This document shows positions 34,785 through 43,054 of a stretch of 54,126 bases of DNA, piece by piece. The translations under genes and the position numbers were made by a program. The DNA comes from Blautia sp900556555 (lineage in GTDB: Bacteria; Bacillota; Clostridia; Lachnospirales; Lachnospiraceae): assembly GCA_964250615.1 (NCBI GenBank), contig CAXUGM010000024.1. One strand, given 5' to 3'. Below the pieces are notes generated by a model. It searched no databases, had not been told where the DNA came from, and saw only the letters and a program-made list of their open reading frames with translations. How positions within the stretch are numbered: the first letter of the stretch is position 1; every line of letters starts with the position of its first letter.

Positions 34785-36139
34785 GTAATGACAGAGATTT
34801 CCTTGGAAAAGAACCACTTGGCAAATTGTTGCTGCGTCTTGCGGTTCCAACCGTAGCAGCACAGCTTATTAACATGCTTTATAATATTGTTGACCGTATT
34901 TACATTGGGCATATTCCAGAAGTAGGTGCACTGGCACTGACCGGGGTTGGAGTATGTATGCCGCTGATTTTAATTGTATCCGCTTTTGCAGCACTGGTTG
35001 GAAACGGTGGTGCACCGAGGGCATCCATTGCACTTGGAAAAGGCGATAAAGACGAGGCAGAGAAAATTCTTGGCACCTGTTTTTCCATGCAGATTTTGAT
35101 TTCCCTGGTTCTCACGGCAGTTTTGCTGCTTTGGAACAGAAATTTTCTTCTGGCTTTTGGAGCCAGTGAAAATACCATAGAATACGGTGTCAGCTATATG
35201 AACATCTATTCTGTTGGTACGATTTTTGTGCAGCTTACCCTGGGAATGAATTTTTTCATTACCGCACAGGGATTTGCGAAAATAGGTATGCTTTCTGTGC
35301 TGATTGGTGCAATTTCAAATATTGTATTAGACCCGGTTTTGATTTTTGGATTCCACATGGGAGTAAAGGGTGCTGCACTTGCTACCATTATTTCACAAGG
35401 ATTATCCTGCATCTGGGTACTTTCCTTCCTGTTTGGAAAGAAAACAACTTTAAGAATTCGGCGGGAAAATATGAAATTGAAACGAGAACGGGTATTACTG
35501 ACCCTGGCACTTGGCTCTTCGGTTTTTGTCATGCAGTCCAGTGAAAGTATTATTGCCATCTGCTTTAACGCTTCTTTGTTGAAGTATGGTGGAGATATTG
35601 CTGTTGGAGCAATGACCATTCTTACCAGTGTCATGCAGTTTGCCATGCTTCCGTTGCAGGGGCTTGGACAGGGTGCACAGCCAATTATCAGTTATAATTA
35701 TGGTGCCGGAAAAAAAGACCGTGTCAAAGGTGCTTTCAAACTGCTTTTAAAATCAAGTATGGTCTATGCAGCCCTTCTTTGGATTGCAGTGATGCTGTTT
35801 CCACAGCTTTTTGCAGGAATGTTTACCTCAGATCCGGCCCTTCTTGATTTTACAAAAACAGCGTTGCGGATTTATCTGGCAGCGATGTTTATCTTCGGAA
35901 TTCAGATGGCATGCCAGCTTACGTTTATGTCCCTTGGAAATGCAAAAGCATCTATTGTGGTAGCGGTTATGCGTAAATTTATACTTTTGATTCCGCTGAT
36001 TTTCATTATGCCGGCAATATTGAAAACAAATCAGACCATGGCTGTTTATCTGGCAGAACCTATTGCAGATATCCTAGCTGTGTGCTTTACAATCGTATTA
36101 TTCAGGCGAGAGTTTAAAAAGGCTTTAAGTAAAATATAA
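34781..36139 (+). CDS. MATE family efflux transporter (second copy)
   Basis: A 452-residue, twelve-segment MATE exporter. It shows the N-terminal LLLRLAVPTVAAQLINMLYNIVD-type opening (residues about 13-35), the GLGQGAQPIISYNYGAGKK motif in the second half, and the matching internal symmetry. It is a paralogue of the MATE at 10.8 kb but clearly divergent. Coupled to its own marR by overlap and closed by a bidirectional terminator shared with ilvN. Substrate unknown. Confidence 0.9.
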   Translation: MSNDRDFLGKEPLGKLLLRLAVPTVAAQLINMLYNIVDRIYIGHIPEVGALALTGVGVCMPLILIVSAFAALVGNGGAPRASIALGKGDKDEAEKILGTCFSMQILISLVLTAVLLLWNRNFLLAFGASENTIEYGVSYMNIYSVGTIFVQLTLGMNFFITAQGFAKIGMLSVLIGAISNIVLDPVLIFGFHMGVKGAALATIISQGLSCIWVLSFLFGKKTTLRIRRENMKLKRERVLLTLALGSSVFVMQSSESIIAICFNASLLKYGGDIAVGAMTILTSVMQFAMLPLQGLGQGAQPIISYNYGAGKKDRVKGAFKLLLKSSMVYAALLWIAVMLFPQLFAGMFTSDPALLDFTKTALRIYLAAMFIFGIQMACQLTFMSLGNAKASIVVAVMRKFILLIPLIFIMPAILKTNQTMAVYLAEPIADILAVCFTIVLFRREFKKALSKI

Positions 36140-36150
36140 AAAATGCAAAG

Positions 36151-36194
36151 AAAAAGACAGGTACCGTAGAATATAGCGGTAACCTGTCTTTTTT
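36151..36194. terminator. Bidirectional terminator between MATE and ilvN
   Basis: AAAAAGACAGGTACCG pairs with CGGTAACCTGTCTTTTTT around a 10-nt loop, with A- and T-runs on opposite sides. Confidence 0.93.
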
Positions 36195-36196
36195 GC

Positions 36197-36706
36197 TTAG
36201 CGTTCCATCATGCTGATAGATTCGATTCCAACACTTCCTCCACGCACCACTTCAATGGTCTTAAACTCTTCTTTGAAGAGTTTGATAACAGCATCGTTTT
36301 TGGTGGCAGTCTGTACAAACTCAAGAAGAAGGCTGTCTTTTCCGTAGTCGATGACCCTGGCTTTGAAGGTTTCTGCAATCTGAAATACTTCTACCTTGTC
36401 AGCAGCAGAGCAGTTCATGACTTTCACATAAAGAATTTCTTTCATGCGGACAAAAATATCTGTGAAATCAATGACTTTGATTACTTCTACCATACGGTTT
36501 AACTGTTTTTTTATCTGCTCAAAGGTTTCATCATCACTGACGGTTGCAATGGTCATTCTGGAAACCGTAGGGTCTTCGGTGGTACCTACGGTAAGACTGT
36601 CCAAATTGTAGCATTTTCCGGAGAAAAGCCCGGAAATCTTAGAAAGAACACCAACCTGATTTTCTACATACAGTGAGATCCATCTTTTTTTCATTCCTTT
36701 TTCCAT
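36197..36706 (-). CDS. ilvN: Acetolactate synthase small (regulatory) subunit
   Basis: Regulatory subunit that activates IlvB and confers feedback inhibition by valine. The 169-residue protein has an N-terminal ACT domain (RWISLYVENQVGVLSKISGLF to about residue 80, quoted here to its 20th residue region) and a C-terminal dimer domain ending GSVGIESISMMER. Its start has GGAGG eight bases upstream. It lies 12 bp after ilvB on the same strand, forming the expected ilvBN operon. Confidence 0.93.
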   Translation of the reverse strand: MEKGMKKRWISLYVENQVGVLSKISGLFSGKCYNLDSLTVGTTEDPTVSRMTIATVSDDETFEQIKKQLNRMVEVIKVIDFTDIFVRMKEILYVKVMNCSAADKVEVFQIAETFKARVIDYGKDSLLLEFVQTATKNDAVIKLFKEEFKTIEVVRGGSVGIESISMMER

Positions 36707-36718
36707 GTCTGGTTCCTC

Positions 36719-38437
36719 CTAACAATCCATAATCATATCTTCCAAGGTTCCGCCGGGTTTGATCATCGGATAGACCATTTCTTCCGGGTCAATGATAAAT
36801 TCAATGATGGTAGGGGTCTTGGTATTTTTCTTTGCTTCTTCAAAGGCAGCAGCGATTTCTTCTTTTTTTGTAACCCGGATGCCTTTTGCACCGTAACTCT
36901 CTGCCAGTTTTACAAAATCAGGAGTATATTCCGGGAACTGGGCACCTTCGGTACGGCGGGAAAGAGCACCTGCTTTTAAGTTTGTCATGCTGTAACGTTT
37001 TCCATAAAAAAGTTTTTGCCACTGGCGGACCATACCAAGATACTCATTATTGAAAATACAGGCAATGATTGGCAGTTCCTCTAATACCGCAGTGGCCATT
37101 TCCTGAATGTTCATCTGCATGCCACCATCTCCGGAGATTGAAATAACAGGTACATCAGGATTTCCAATCTTGGCACCAATTGCACCTGGGAGTCCGTATC
37201 CCATGGTTCCCAGGCCACCGGACATAACAAGACGTTTCTTTTCTGTGATATCGGCATATTGGGAAACCAGCATCTGATGCTGTCCTACATCTGTCACCAG
37301 AATGGATTCCTCAAACTGGCGGTTGATTTCTGAAATAATATCCAGAGGGCTCATAAGCTGGCGGTTTTTCATGGTCAGAGGATGTTCTTCCTTCCAGCCT
37401 TGGATTTCTTCCCGCCATTTCTGGGTGTTTTGTGCTTCCACATATTCATCCATTTTTGTAAGAGCTTCTTTTGCATCGGCTACAATGGGGATATCAACAT
37501 GGATATTTCTGGAAATCGAGGCCGTATCAATATCTATGTGGATAATCTGTGCGTTTGGTGCAAAGGCATGGAGTTTCCCTGTGATGCGGTCATTAAACCG
37601 TGTTCCAATGGAGAATAAGACGTCACAGTTGCTTACAGCCATGTTGGCAGCATAGGCTCCGTGCATGCCCAGATTGCCGATAAAGTAAGGGCTTTTTGTA
37701 GAAATGGCACCACGCCCCATAACAGTTGTCACAACAGGAACCTGAGTTTTTTCTACTACTTTTGTAAAAATTTCATTGGCTCGTGCAATATTTACACCGC
37801 CACCTGCCAGAAACAGAGGTTTTTTTGCTTTCTGTAGTATTTTTAAGGCACGTTTCAACTGTCCGATATGAACACTTGTGTTTGGCTTATATCCACGGAT
37901 ATTCACAGATTTTGGATATTCCGGGCTTCCAAGTTCTGCCATAACATCTTTCGGAAGGTCAATAAGAACAGGGCCGGGCCGTCCTGTCCTGGCAATGTAA
38001 AAGGCTTCTTTGATGATGCGGCCTAAATCTTCACGGCTCCGGACTGTAATGCCGTATTTAGTGATGCTTCTGGTGATTCCCACGATATCTACTTCCTGGA
38101 AGGCATCATTTCCAATGAGATGTCTGGCAACCTGTCCGGTAAAGCATACCAGAGGAACACTGTCATAGTTTGCAGTGGCAAGCCCGGTTACCAGGTTCGT
38201 TGCACCGGGACCGCTGGTTACCAGACAGACACCAACCTTCCCTGTGGTTCTTGCGTAGGCATCTGCTTCATGAACAAGAGCCTGTTCATGCCTTGGCAGT
38301 ACAATATCAATGCCGCTTTGTTTGTATAATTCATCGCTGATGTCAATGGTGCATGCTCCCGGATAGCCGAAGAGTACTTCTACACCTTCTTCTTTTAATG
38401 CTTTTACCAATAATTTGTTTCCGGATATTTGTTTCAT
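36719..38437 (-). CDS. ilvB: Acetolactate synthase large (catalytic) subunit
   Basis: TPP-dependent condensation of pyruvate (with pyruvate or 2-ketobutyrate), the first common step to valine, leucine and isoleucine. The 572-residue protein has the N-terminal TPP-binding glutamate region (GYPGACTIDI), the FAD/middle domain and the C-terminal TPP motif GDGGMQMNIQEMATAV with NNEYLGMVRQW. Start choice: GGAGGGT lies ten bases before the ATG at 38437; the frame stays open 36 codons further up, through the leader attenuator, and that extension is rejected. Upstream lie a consensus promoter and a terminator hairpin, so the operon is probably attenuation-controlled. Confidence 0.94.
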   Translation of the reverse strand: MKQISGNKLLVKALKEEGVEVLFGYPGACTIDISDELYKQSGIDIVLPRHEQALVHEADAYARTTGKVGVCLVTSGPGATNLVTGLATANYDSVPLVCFTGQVARHLIGNDAFQEVDIVGITRSITKYGITVRSREDLGRIIKEAFYIARTGRPGPVLIDLPKDVMAELGSPEYPKSVNIRGYKPNTSVHIGQLKRALKILQKAKKPLFLAGGGVNIARANEIFTKVVEKTQVPVVTTVMGRGAISTKSPYFIGNLGMHGAYAANMAVSNCDVLFSIGTRFNDRITGKLHAFAPNAQIIHIDIDTASISRNIHVDIPIVADAKEALTKMDEYVEAQNTQKWREEIQGWKEEHPLTMKNRQLMSPLDIISEINRQFEESILVTDVGQHQMLVSQYADITEKKRLVMSGGLGTMGYGLPGAIGAKIGNPDVPVISISGDGGMQMNIQEMATAVLEELPIIACIFNNEYLGMVRQWQKLFYGKRYSMTNLKAGALSRRTEGAQFPEYTPDFVKLAESYGAKGIRVTKKEEIAAAFEEAKKNTKTPTIIEFIIDPEEMVYPMIKPGGTLEDMIMDC

Positions 38438-38470
38438 ATGCACGTTACCCTCCTTACGGTTTTTTGTAGC

Positions 38471-38527
38471 AAAAACGCCCCAAGCCAGAATGCTTAGGGC
38501 GAAGATCTCTTTTTTTATACTTCTCCT
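38471..38527 (-). promoter_or_regulatory. ilvB leader: terminator with a competing upstream helix
   Basis: On the minus strand, CGCCCTAAGC pairs with GCTTGGGGCG (38476-38501, one T-G pair) and is followed by TTTTT, a proper terminator inside the leader. An upstream AGGAGAAG (38520-38527) can pair with CTTCGCCCT (38496-38504), which would consume the 5' arm of the terminator. These two helices are mutually exclusive. No leader peptide with a good ribosome site is apparent, so the signal is unknown. Confidence 0.6.
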
Positions 38528-38568
38528 GTCACAGTGTTTTATCACTATATTTTGTTAAAGTTATTTGT

Positions 38569-38598
38569 ATTATAGTGGTTGGACTTGTTATTTGTCAA
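38569..38598 (-). promoter_or_regulatory. ilvBN promoter
   Basis: On the minus strand TTGACA, 18 bp, TATAAT, both boxes at consensus. The start site would be near 38562, about 125 nt upstream of ilvB. Confidence 0.8.
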
Positions 38599-38709
38599 CT
38601 ATTTTTCTGTAGAAAATTCGGAAAAATAGGTAAATTTAGACAAAAGGAAATATAGAAAAAAGCTATGGGAGATATAACAAATAGATATATGATTTTTCTC
38701 TTTAAAGTA

Positions 38710-38738
38710 TTGACGAACCAGAGGAAAAGAGTTAAAAT
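38710..38738 (+). promoter_or_regulatory. Promoter of the T-box/TRAP operon
   Basis: TTGACG, 17 bp, TAAAAT, placed some 25 bp before the first helix of the T-box leader. Confidence 0.65.
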
Positions 38739-38763
38739 TCAATAAATTAATTATAAAAATTCG

Positions 38764-39031
38764 GTGAAGAGAAAAAGTAGGAAGTTCTGGGATTTCAGAG
38801 AGCTGGCGGCTGGTGAAACGCAGTATTCCGGGATTTTGCGAATATCGTCTCAGAGAAGTAAGGCTGAACAGGAAAGGAAATTCCCAAGTAAGCATTACCG
38901 TCTGTTCCACGTTACAGGAAACACATATGAATGTATGTTGAAAGAGTCCCGGGAGGTGACTGCCGGGGAATGCAGGGTGGTATCGCGGATTTGTCCGTCC
39001 CTCACAGCAAAGTGCTGTGGGGGATTTTTTT
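38764..39031 (+). ncRNA. T-box leader, predicted isoleucine specificity
   Basis: A transcription-terminating T-box that senses uncharged tRNA. Stem I shows AGTA of the S-turn (38776-38779), the distal AGAGAGCTGGCGGCTGGTGA-type platform (38797-38816) and, on the return strand, GAA-U-AUC-G (38840-38847), the usual GAA-N-codon-purine layout with AUC (Ile) at 38844-38846. The T-box sequence AGGGTGGTATCGCGG (38974-38988) matches the consensus with one change and offers UGGU to pair with a tRNA ending A-CCA. The terminator CCCTCACAGC/GCTGTGGGGG (38999-39023) and seven Ts follow. The first gene starts 46 bp later. UAU (Tyr) would be the alternative reading by one base but lacks the purine. Confidence 0.88.
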
Positions 39032-39076
39032 ATCCAATTAAGAACCTTTGCCGAAGAAAGAAGGAGGAACCTAATC

Positions 39077-39583
39077 ATGAAGTTTTACAAGAAAGTCATG
39101 GACTTTATAGCCGGACTGGAAAAATGGACCTTAGTGCTGTCAACCTTGTTGATCCTTGTCCTTACCGTCGGAAATGTATTGTCCAGAAAGGTGCTGCACC
39201 GCTCCTGGTCTTTTACAGAAGAACTTGTGGTGGCCGTGTTTGTATTGATCACTCTGGTGGCTGCCGCTCTTGCATGCCGGGAGGGTGAGCTGGTGAGCCT
39301 GCCTCTTTTGACAGACCGCCTGCCTGAAAAGACCAGAAAGCCCATTGCAGTGCTCATTACTGTTTTGGCAGTGATATTTACAGCCATTTTGTTTAAATAT
39401 GGTATGGATAAGGTGATCACCCAGCTGGAAAATGGAAAAAGAACTTTTGTGCTTAACTGGCCGGAATGGATTTTTTGGTCCTTCGTACCAATAGGAGCAG
39501 GCTGTATGGTATTGCATTTTATCGAATATTGTGTGGATGTATGCACAGATTTCAAATACGCTAAGAAAAAGGAGGAGGCATAG
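39077..39583 (+). CDS. dctQ: TRAP transporter small membrane subunit DctQ
   Basis: Small integral membrane subunit that cradles the DctM transport subunit of Na+-driven TRAP importers. The 168-residue protein has four hydrophobic segments (from LVLSTLLILVLTVGNVLSRK to near residue 155) and the family's conserved FTEELVVAVFVLITLVAAAL stretch. Start choice: AAGGAGGAACC precedes the ATG at 39077; the frame opening at 39017 lies inside the T-box terminator region and is rejected. The DctM-DctP fusion gene starts 3 bp downstream. Confidence 0.9.
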   Translation: MKFYKKVMDFIAGLEKWTLVLSTLLILVLTVGNVLSRKVLHRSWSFTEELVVAVFVLITLVAAALACREGELVSLPLLTDRLPEKTRKPIAVLITVLAVIFTAILFKYGMDKVITQLENGKRTFVLNWPEWIFWSFVPIGAGCMVLHFIEYCVDVCTDFKYAKKKEEA

Positions 39584-39586
39584 AAA

Positions 39587-42500
39587 ATGGTCAGTGCAGT
39601 ATTATTTTTATCCTTTTTTGTATTTTTGATTTTAAATGTACCGATTGCCATTTGTCTGGGACTGTCTTCCGTGTGTGCAATCTTGTATTCCGGTACTTCT
39701 CTTACTATTGTGGCAACCAATATGTATTCCGGTATCAGTAAATTCCTTCTTCTTGCAATTCCATTTTTTGTATTGTCAGGAAATATTATGGCAAAAGCCG
39801 GAATTTCCAAGAGACTGATTAAGTTTGTAAATACCTGTGTAGGACACAGAAGAGGCGGAATTGCCATTGTATGTGTTATTGTTGCATGCTTTTTTGGTGC
39901 AATCTCCGGATCCGGCCCTGCTACGGTGGCAGCTCTTGGAGCAGTCCTGATTCCGGCAATGGTGGAGGAAGGTGGATTTTCAGCACCTTTTTCAACGGCT
40001 CTCATGGCGACCTCCAGTTCCATTGCCATTGTCATACCGCCAAGTATTGCATTCGTGGTATATGCCTCCATTACAGGAGTTTCCATTGCAGATATGTTTG
40101 CAGGTGGAATCATTCCCGGAATTTTAATGGGTCTTGCACTGGTAGTTGTAGTTATGATTGAAGTGAGGAAAAAAGGAATCCAGCCAACCATGGAAAAGGC
40201 AACCTGGGGGGAACGGATGAAAGCCTTTGGCGATGCTTTCTGGGGATTTTTGATGCCTGTTATTATCCTTGGGGGTATTTATGGAGGCATTTTCACTCCT
40301 ACAGAAGCAGCCGCAGTGTCGGTGGTATATGGGCTTTTTGTCGGTATGGTGATTTATCGTGAAGTAAAATGGAGAGACCTGGTGGACATCTTTGTGGATT
40401 CTGCAAAGACCACAGGTGGGATTATGTTGATTGTGGCTTGTGCGTCTCTGTTTTCTTATGTATGTACCAAGTTTGGTATTTCCACAGCAGCTTCGAATCT
40501 GTTGTCTGTACTTGCACATAATCAGTTTACGTTCCTTTTAATTGTAAATGTGATTTTCCTCATTGCGGGATGCTTTATTGATGCGAACTCAGCCATGTAT
40601 ATTTTTATTCCAATCATGCTGCCGGTGTGCAAGGCTATGGGATATGACCTGGTGGCATTTGGTATCATGGCGACCGTAAACCTGGCAATCGGACAGGTAA
40701 CTCCGCCGGTAGGTGTCAACTTGTTTGTGGCAATCAGTATCAAGATCAAAAAGGGTCTGGAAGTGACGTTACAGCAGATTTCAAAGGCGGTTATTCCTAT
40801 GATTGCAGCGTCTGTGGCCGTGCTTTTGCTGATTACCTATGTACCTAAGATTTCTACCTGTCTGCCGGAGGCTTTTGCAGGAAAATCATACACAGGAAAA
40901 GTGTCAAAAGGAAGTGCAGAAGGTGAGAATCAGCAGAAAGAAACTTCTTCTTTTGATGAAATCGGAGATTACAGTGACCTGGGATGGGAAGAACAGACCT
41001 GGAACTTCACCTGTTCTACCACAGAAACCAGTACCTGGGCACAGGCAGGGGAACAGTTTGGAAAACTTATGGAAAAAGCCACAGGCGGCAAGGTTCATGT
41101 AGAAGTCTATGCAGCAGATCAGCTTACCAACGGAAACCAGTCAGAGGGTATTCAGGCGTTGATGGAAGGAGATCCGGTGCAGATTTCCATGCATTCTAAC
41201 CTGATTTATTCTGCCTTTGATCCAAGATTTAATGTGGTTTCCATGCCGTTTAATTTTGAATCCGTAGAAGATGCAGATGAAAAGCTGGATGGAAAAGCTG
41301 GAGATATGCTGAAAGACATTCTGGAAGAGTACGGGCTTCATTGTATGGGAATTGCGGAGAATGGGTTCCGCCAGCTTACCAATTCCCAGCGGGCTGTTAC
41401 AAGTGTGGAAGATATGAAGAATCTGAAAGTCCGTGTGGCAGGATCGAATCTGCTGATGGAATGTTATAAGCTCTGGGGAGCAGATGCCACCAATATGAAC
41501 TGGTCTGAGACCTATACAGCTTTGCAGCAGGGGACGGTAGACGGACAGGAAAACCCGCTTCCGGCTATTGACGCAGCCAGTGTACAGGAAGTGCAGAAGC
41601 ACTGCTCTATGTGGAACTCTATTTATGACTGTCTGTTCTTCTGTATCAACCAGGAACTGTATGATTCTCTGACTCCAGAGCAGCAGAAGGTTGTGGATGA
41701 AGCGGGTAAGAAAGCGGTAGACTATGAACGGTATATCAACCGTGCCGGTGATGAGGAAATCCTCACAAGATGGCAGGAGAAAGATGGCGTAGAGGTGATT
41801 CCTCACGAAGAACTGGATATGGATTCTTTCCGCGAAGCAGTGGAAGGTATTCCTGCATGGTTTGAGCAGGAGCTGGTTCATCAGGGATATGATGCAAAAG
41901 AAGTGGAAGAACTCATTGGAGCATTCAGCACAGAAAATGGGGATGCTTATGAGGTGGAAGACAGAAGTGACCTGGGCTGGGAAGAGCAGACCTGGAATTT
42001 CACCTGTTCCACCACAGATACCAGTACCTGGGCACAGGCAGGAAGAAAGTTTGGAGAAATGATGGAAAAAGCTACCGGAGGCAAAGTGCATGTGGAAGTC
42101 TATGCAGCAGACCAGCTTACCAATGGAAATCAGTCAGAGGGTATTCAGGCGTTGATGGAGGGAGACCCGGTGCAGATTTCCATGCATTCCAATCTGATCT
42201 ATTCTGCCTTTGATCCAAGATTCAATGCAGTCTCTCTGCCATTCCTCTTTGAATCGGTAGAGGATGCTGATGCGAAGTTAGATGGTGAAGCAGGAGAAAA
42301 ATTCTCAGAAATCCTGGCAGAATATAATCTCCACTGCATGGGACTGGCAGAAAATGGTTTCCGCCAGCTGACCAATTCCAAAAGGGAAGTAAAATCCGTG
42401 GAGGATATGAAAAATCTGAAAATCCGTGTGGCAGGTTCCAATTTGTTAATGGAATGCTATAAACGCTGGGGAGCAGATGCCACCAATATGAACTGGTCTG

Positions 42501-42919
42501 AGACCTATACAGCTTTGCAGCAGGGGACGGTAGACGGACAGGAAAACCCATTGCCAGCCATTGATGCGGCCAGTGTGCAGGAGGTACAGAAATATTGTTC
42601 TATGTGGAATTCCATTTATGACTGCCTGTTTTTCTGTATCAATCAGGATGTCTATGACGCACTGACACCAGAGCAGCAGGAAGTGGTAGATGAAATCGGA
42701 CAGAAAGCGGTGCAGTATGAAAGGGAAATCAACCGTGCCGGAGACGATGAAATCAAAGAAAGATGGAACACAGAGGATGGTGTGACCATTACAGAAACAG
42801 AGGATATCAATGTAGATTCCTTCAAAGATGCAGTACAGGGAGTAGAAGCGTGGTTCGTGGAGGAACTGAAAAAACAAGGTTATGAGGATGCACAGGAACT
42901 GGTAGATTCTCTGAAATAA
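39587..42919 (+). CDS. TRAP transporter DctM fused to two tandem DctP binding domains
   Basis: One uninterrupted 1110-codon gene. Residues 1-425 are a complete DctM large membrane subunit (SGSGPATVAALGAVLIPAM and GQVTPPVGVNLFVAISIKI motifs, about 11-12 segments, last near residue 403-423). A hydrophilic linker (about 426-462) leads to a DctP solute-binding domain (463-793) and, without a break, a second, very similar DctP (794-1110). Each DctP shows a WEEQTWNFTCST opening, an AADQLTNGNQSEGIQALMEG strand-loop and the RVAGSNLLMECYK ligand region carrying the Arg that binds carboxylates. Neither has its own signal peptide, so both must be displayed from the DctM C-terminus outside the cell. AGGAGG precedes the ATG. 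The Ile-type T-box upstream predicts a branched-chain amino or 2-oxo acid substrate. Confidence 0.9.
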   Translation: MVSAVLFLSFFVFLILNVPIAICLGLSSVCAILYSGTSLTIVATNMYSGISKFLLLAIPFFVLSGNIMAKAGISKRLIKFVNTCVGHRRGGIAIVCVIVACFFGAISGSGPATVAALGAVLIPAMVEEGGFSAPFSTALMATSSSIAIVIPPSIAFVVYASITGVSIADMFAGGIIPGILMGLALVVVVMIEVRKKGIQPTMEKATWGERMKAFGDAFWGFLMPVIILGGIYGGIFTPTEAAAVSVVYGLFVGMVIYREVKWRDLVDIFVDSAKTTGGIMLIVACASLFSYVCTKFGISTAASNLLSVLAHNQFTFLLIVNVIFLIAGCFIDANSAMYIFIPIMLPVCKAMGYDLVAFGIMATVNLAIGQVTPPVGVNLFVAISIKIKKGLEVTLQQISKAVIPMIAASVAVLLLITYVPKISTCLPEAFAGKSYTGKVSKGSAEGENQQKETSSFDEIGDYSDLGWEEQTWNFTCSTTETSTWAQAGEQFGKLMEKATGGKVHVEVYAADQLTNGNQSEGIQALMEGDPVQISMHSNLIYSAFDPRFNVVSMPFNFESVEDADEKLDGKAGDMLKDILEEYGLHCMGIAENGFRQLTNSQRAVTSVEDMKNLKVRVAGSNLLMECYKLWGADATNMNWSETYTALQQGTVDGQENPLPAIDAASVQEVQKHCSMWNSIYDCLFFCINQELYDSLTPEQQKVVDEAGKKAVDYERYINRAGDEEILTRWQEKDGVEVIPHEELDMDSFREAVEGIPAWFEQELVHQGYDAKEVEELIGAFSTENGDAYEVEDRSDLGWEEQTWNFTCSTTDTSTWAQAGRKFGEMMEKATGGKVHVEVYAADQLTNGNQSEGIQALMEGDPVQISMHSNLIYSAFDPRFNAVSLPFLFESVEDADAKLDGEAGEKFSEILAEYNLHCMGLAENGFRQLTNSKREVKSVEDMKNLKIRVAGSNLLMECYKRWGADATNMNWSETYTALQQGTVDGQENPLPAIDAASVQEVQKYCSMWNSIYDCLFFCINQDVYDALTPEQQEVVDEIGQKAVQYEREINRAGDDEIKERWNTEDGVTITETEDINVDSFKDAVQGVEAWFVEELKKQGYEDAQELVDSLK
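40973..42919 (+). repeat. Tandem duplication encoding the two DctP domains
   Basis: Copies start at 40973 and 41966, 993 bp (331 codons) apart. Nucleotide identity is high throughout, and an 84-bp stretch is identical (41473-41556 and 42466-42549). The second copy is shorter because the C-terminal linker of copy one is absent. Confidence 0.93.
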
Positions 42920-42945
42920 GGAGACCAGGAAAATAATGGATACAT

Positions 42946-42998
42946 AAAAAGTCTTTTGGCACGAATTTTCATAAAAAAGGTGTCAAAAGGCTTTTTTT
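42946..42998 (+). terminator. TRAP operon terminator
   Basis: AAAAAGTCTTTTGGCAC pairs with GTGTCAAAAGGCTTTTT (two G-T pairs) around a 17-nt loop and ends in Ts. A TATAAT at 43003-43008, right behind it, may serve the udp operon, but a convincing -35 is lacking. Confidence 0.88.
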
Positions 42999-43054
42999 CA
43001 AGTATAATAAAAACAGCATATACAGCATGAGAGAAGAAAGAAGAGGTGATTTTT

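Noticed and set aside
38438..38545. 36-residue N-terminal extension or leader peptide of ilvB
   Set aside because: The GTG start lacks a ribosome site, and the frame runs through the terminator hairpin; the ATG with GGAGGGT is a far better start.
38599..39078. 159-codon minus-strand frame
   Set aside because: Antisense to the T-box, low-complexity translation and no ribosome site.
38764..39288. Open frame of 174 codons before dctQ
   Set aside because: It covers the T-box leader and is explained by the RNA; its codons lie in the T-box motif and terminator, and it has no ribosome site.
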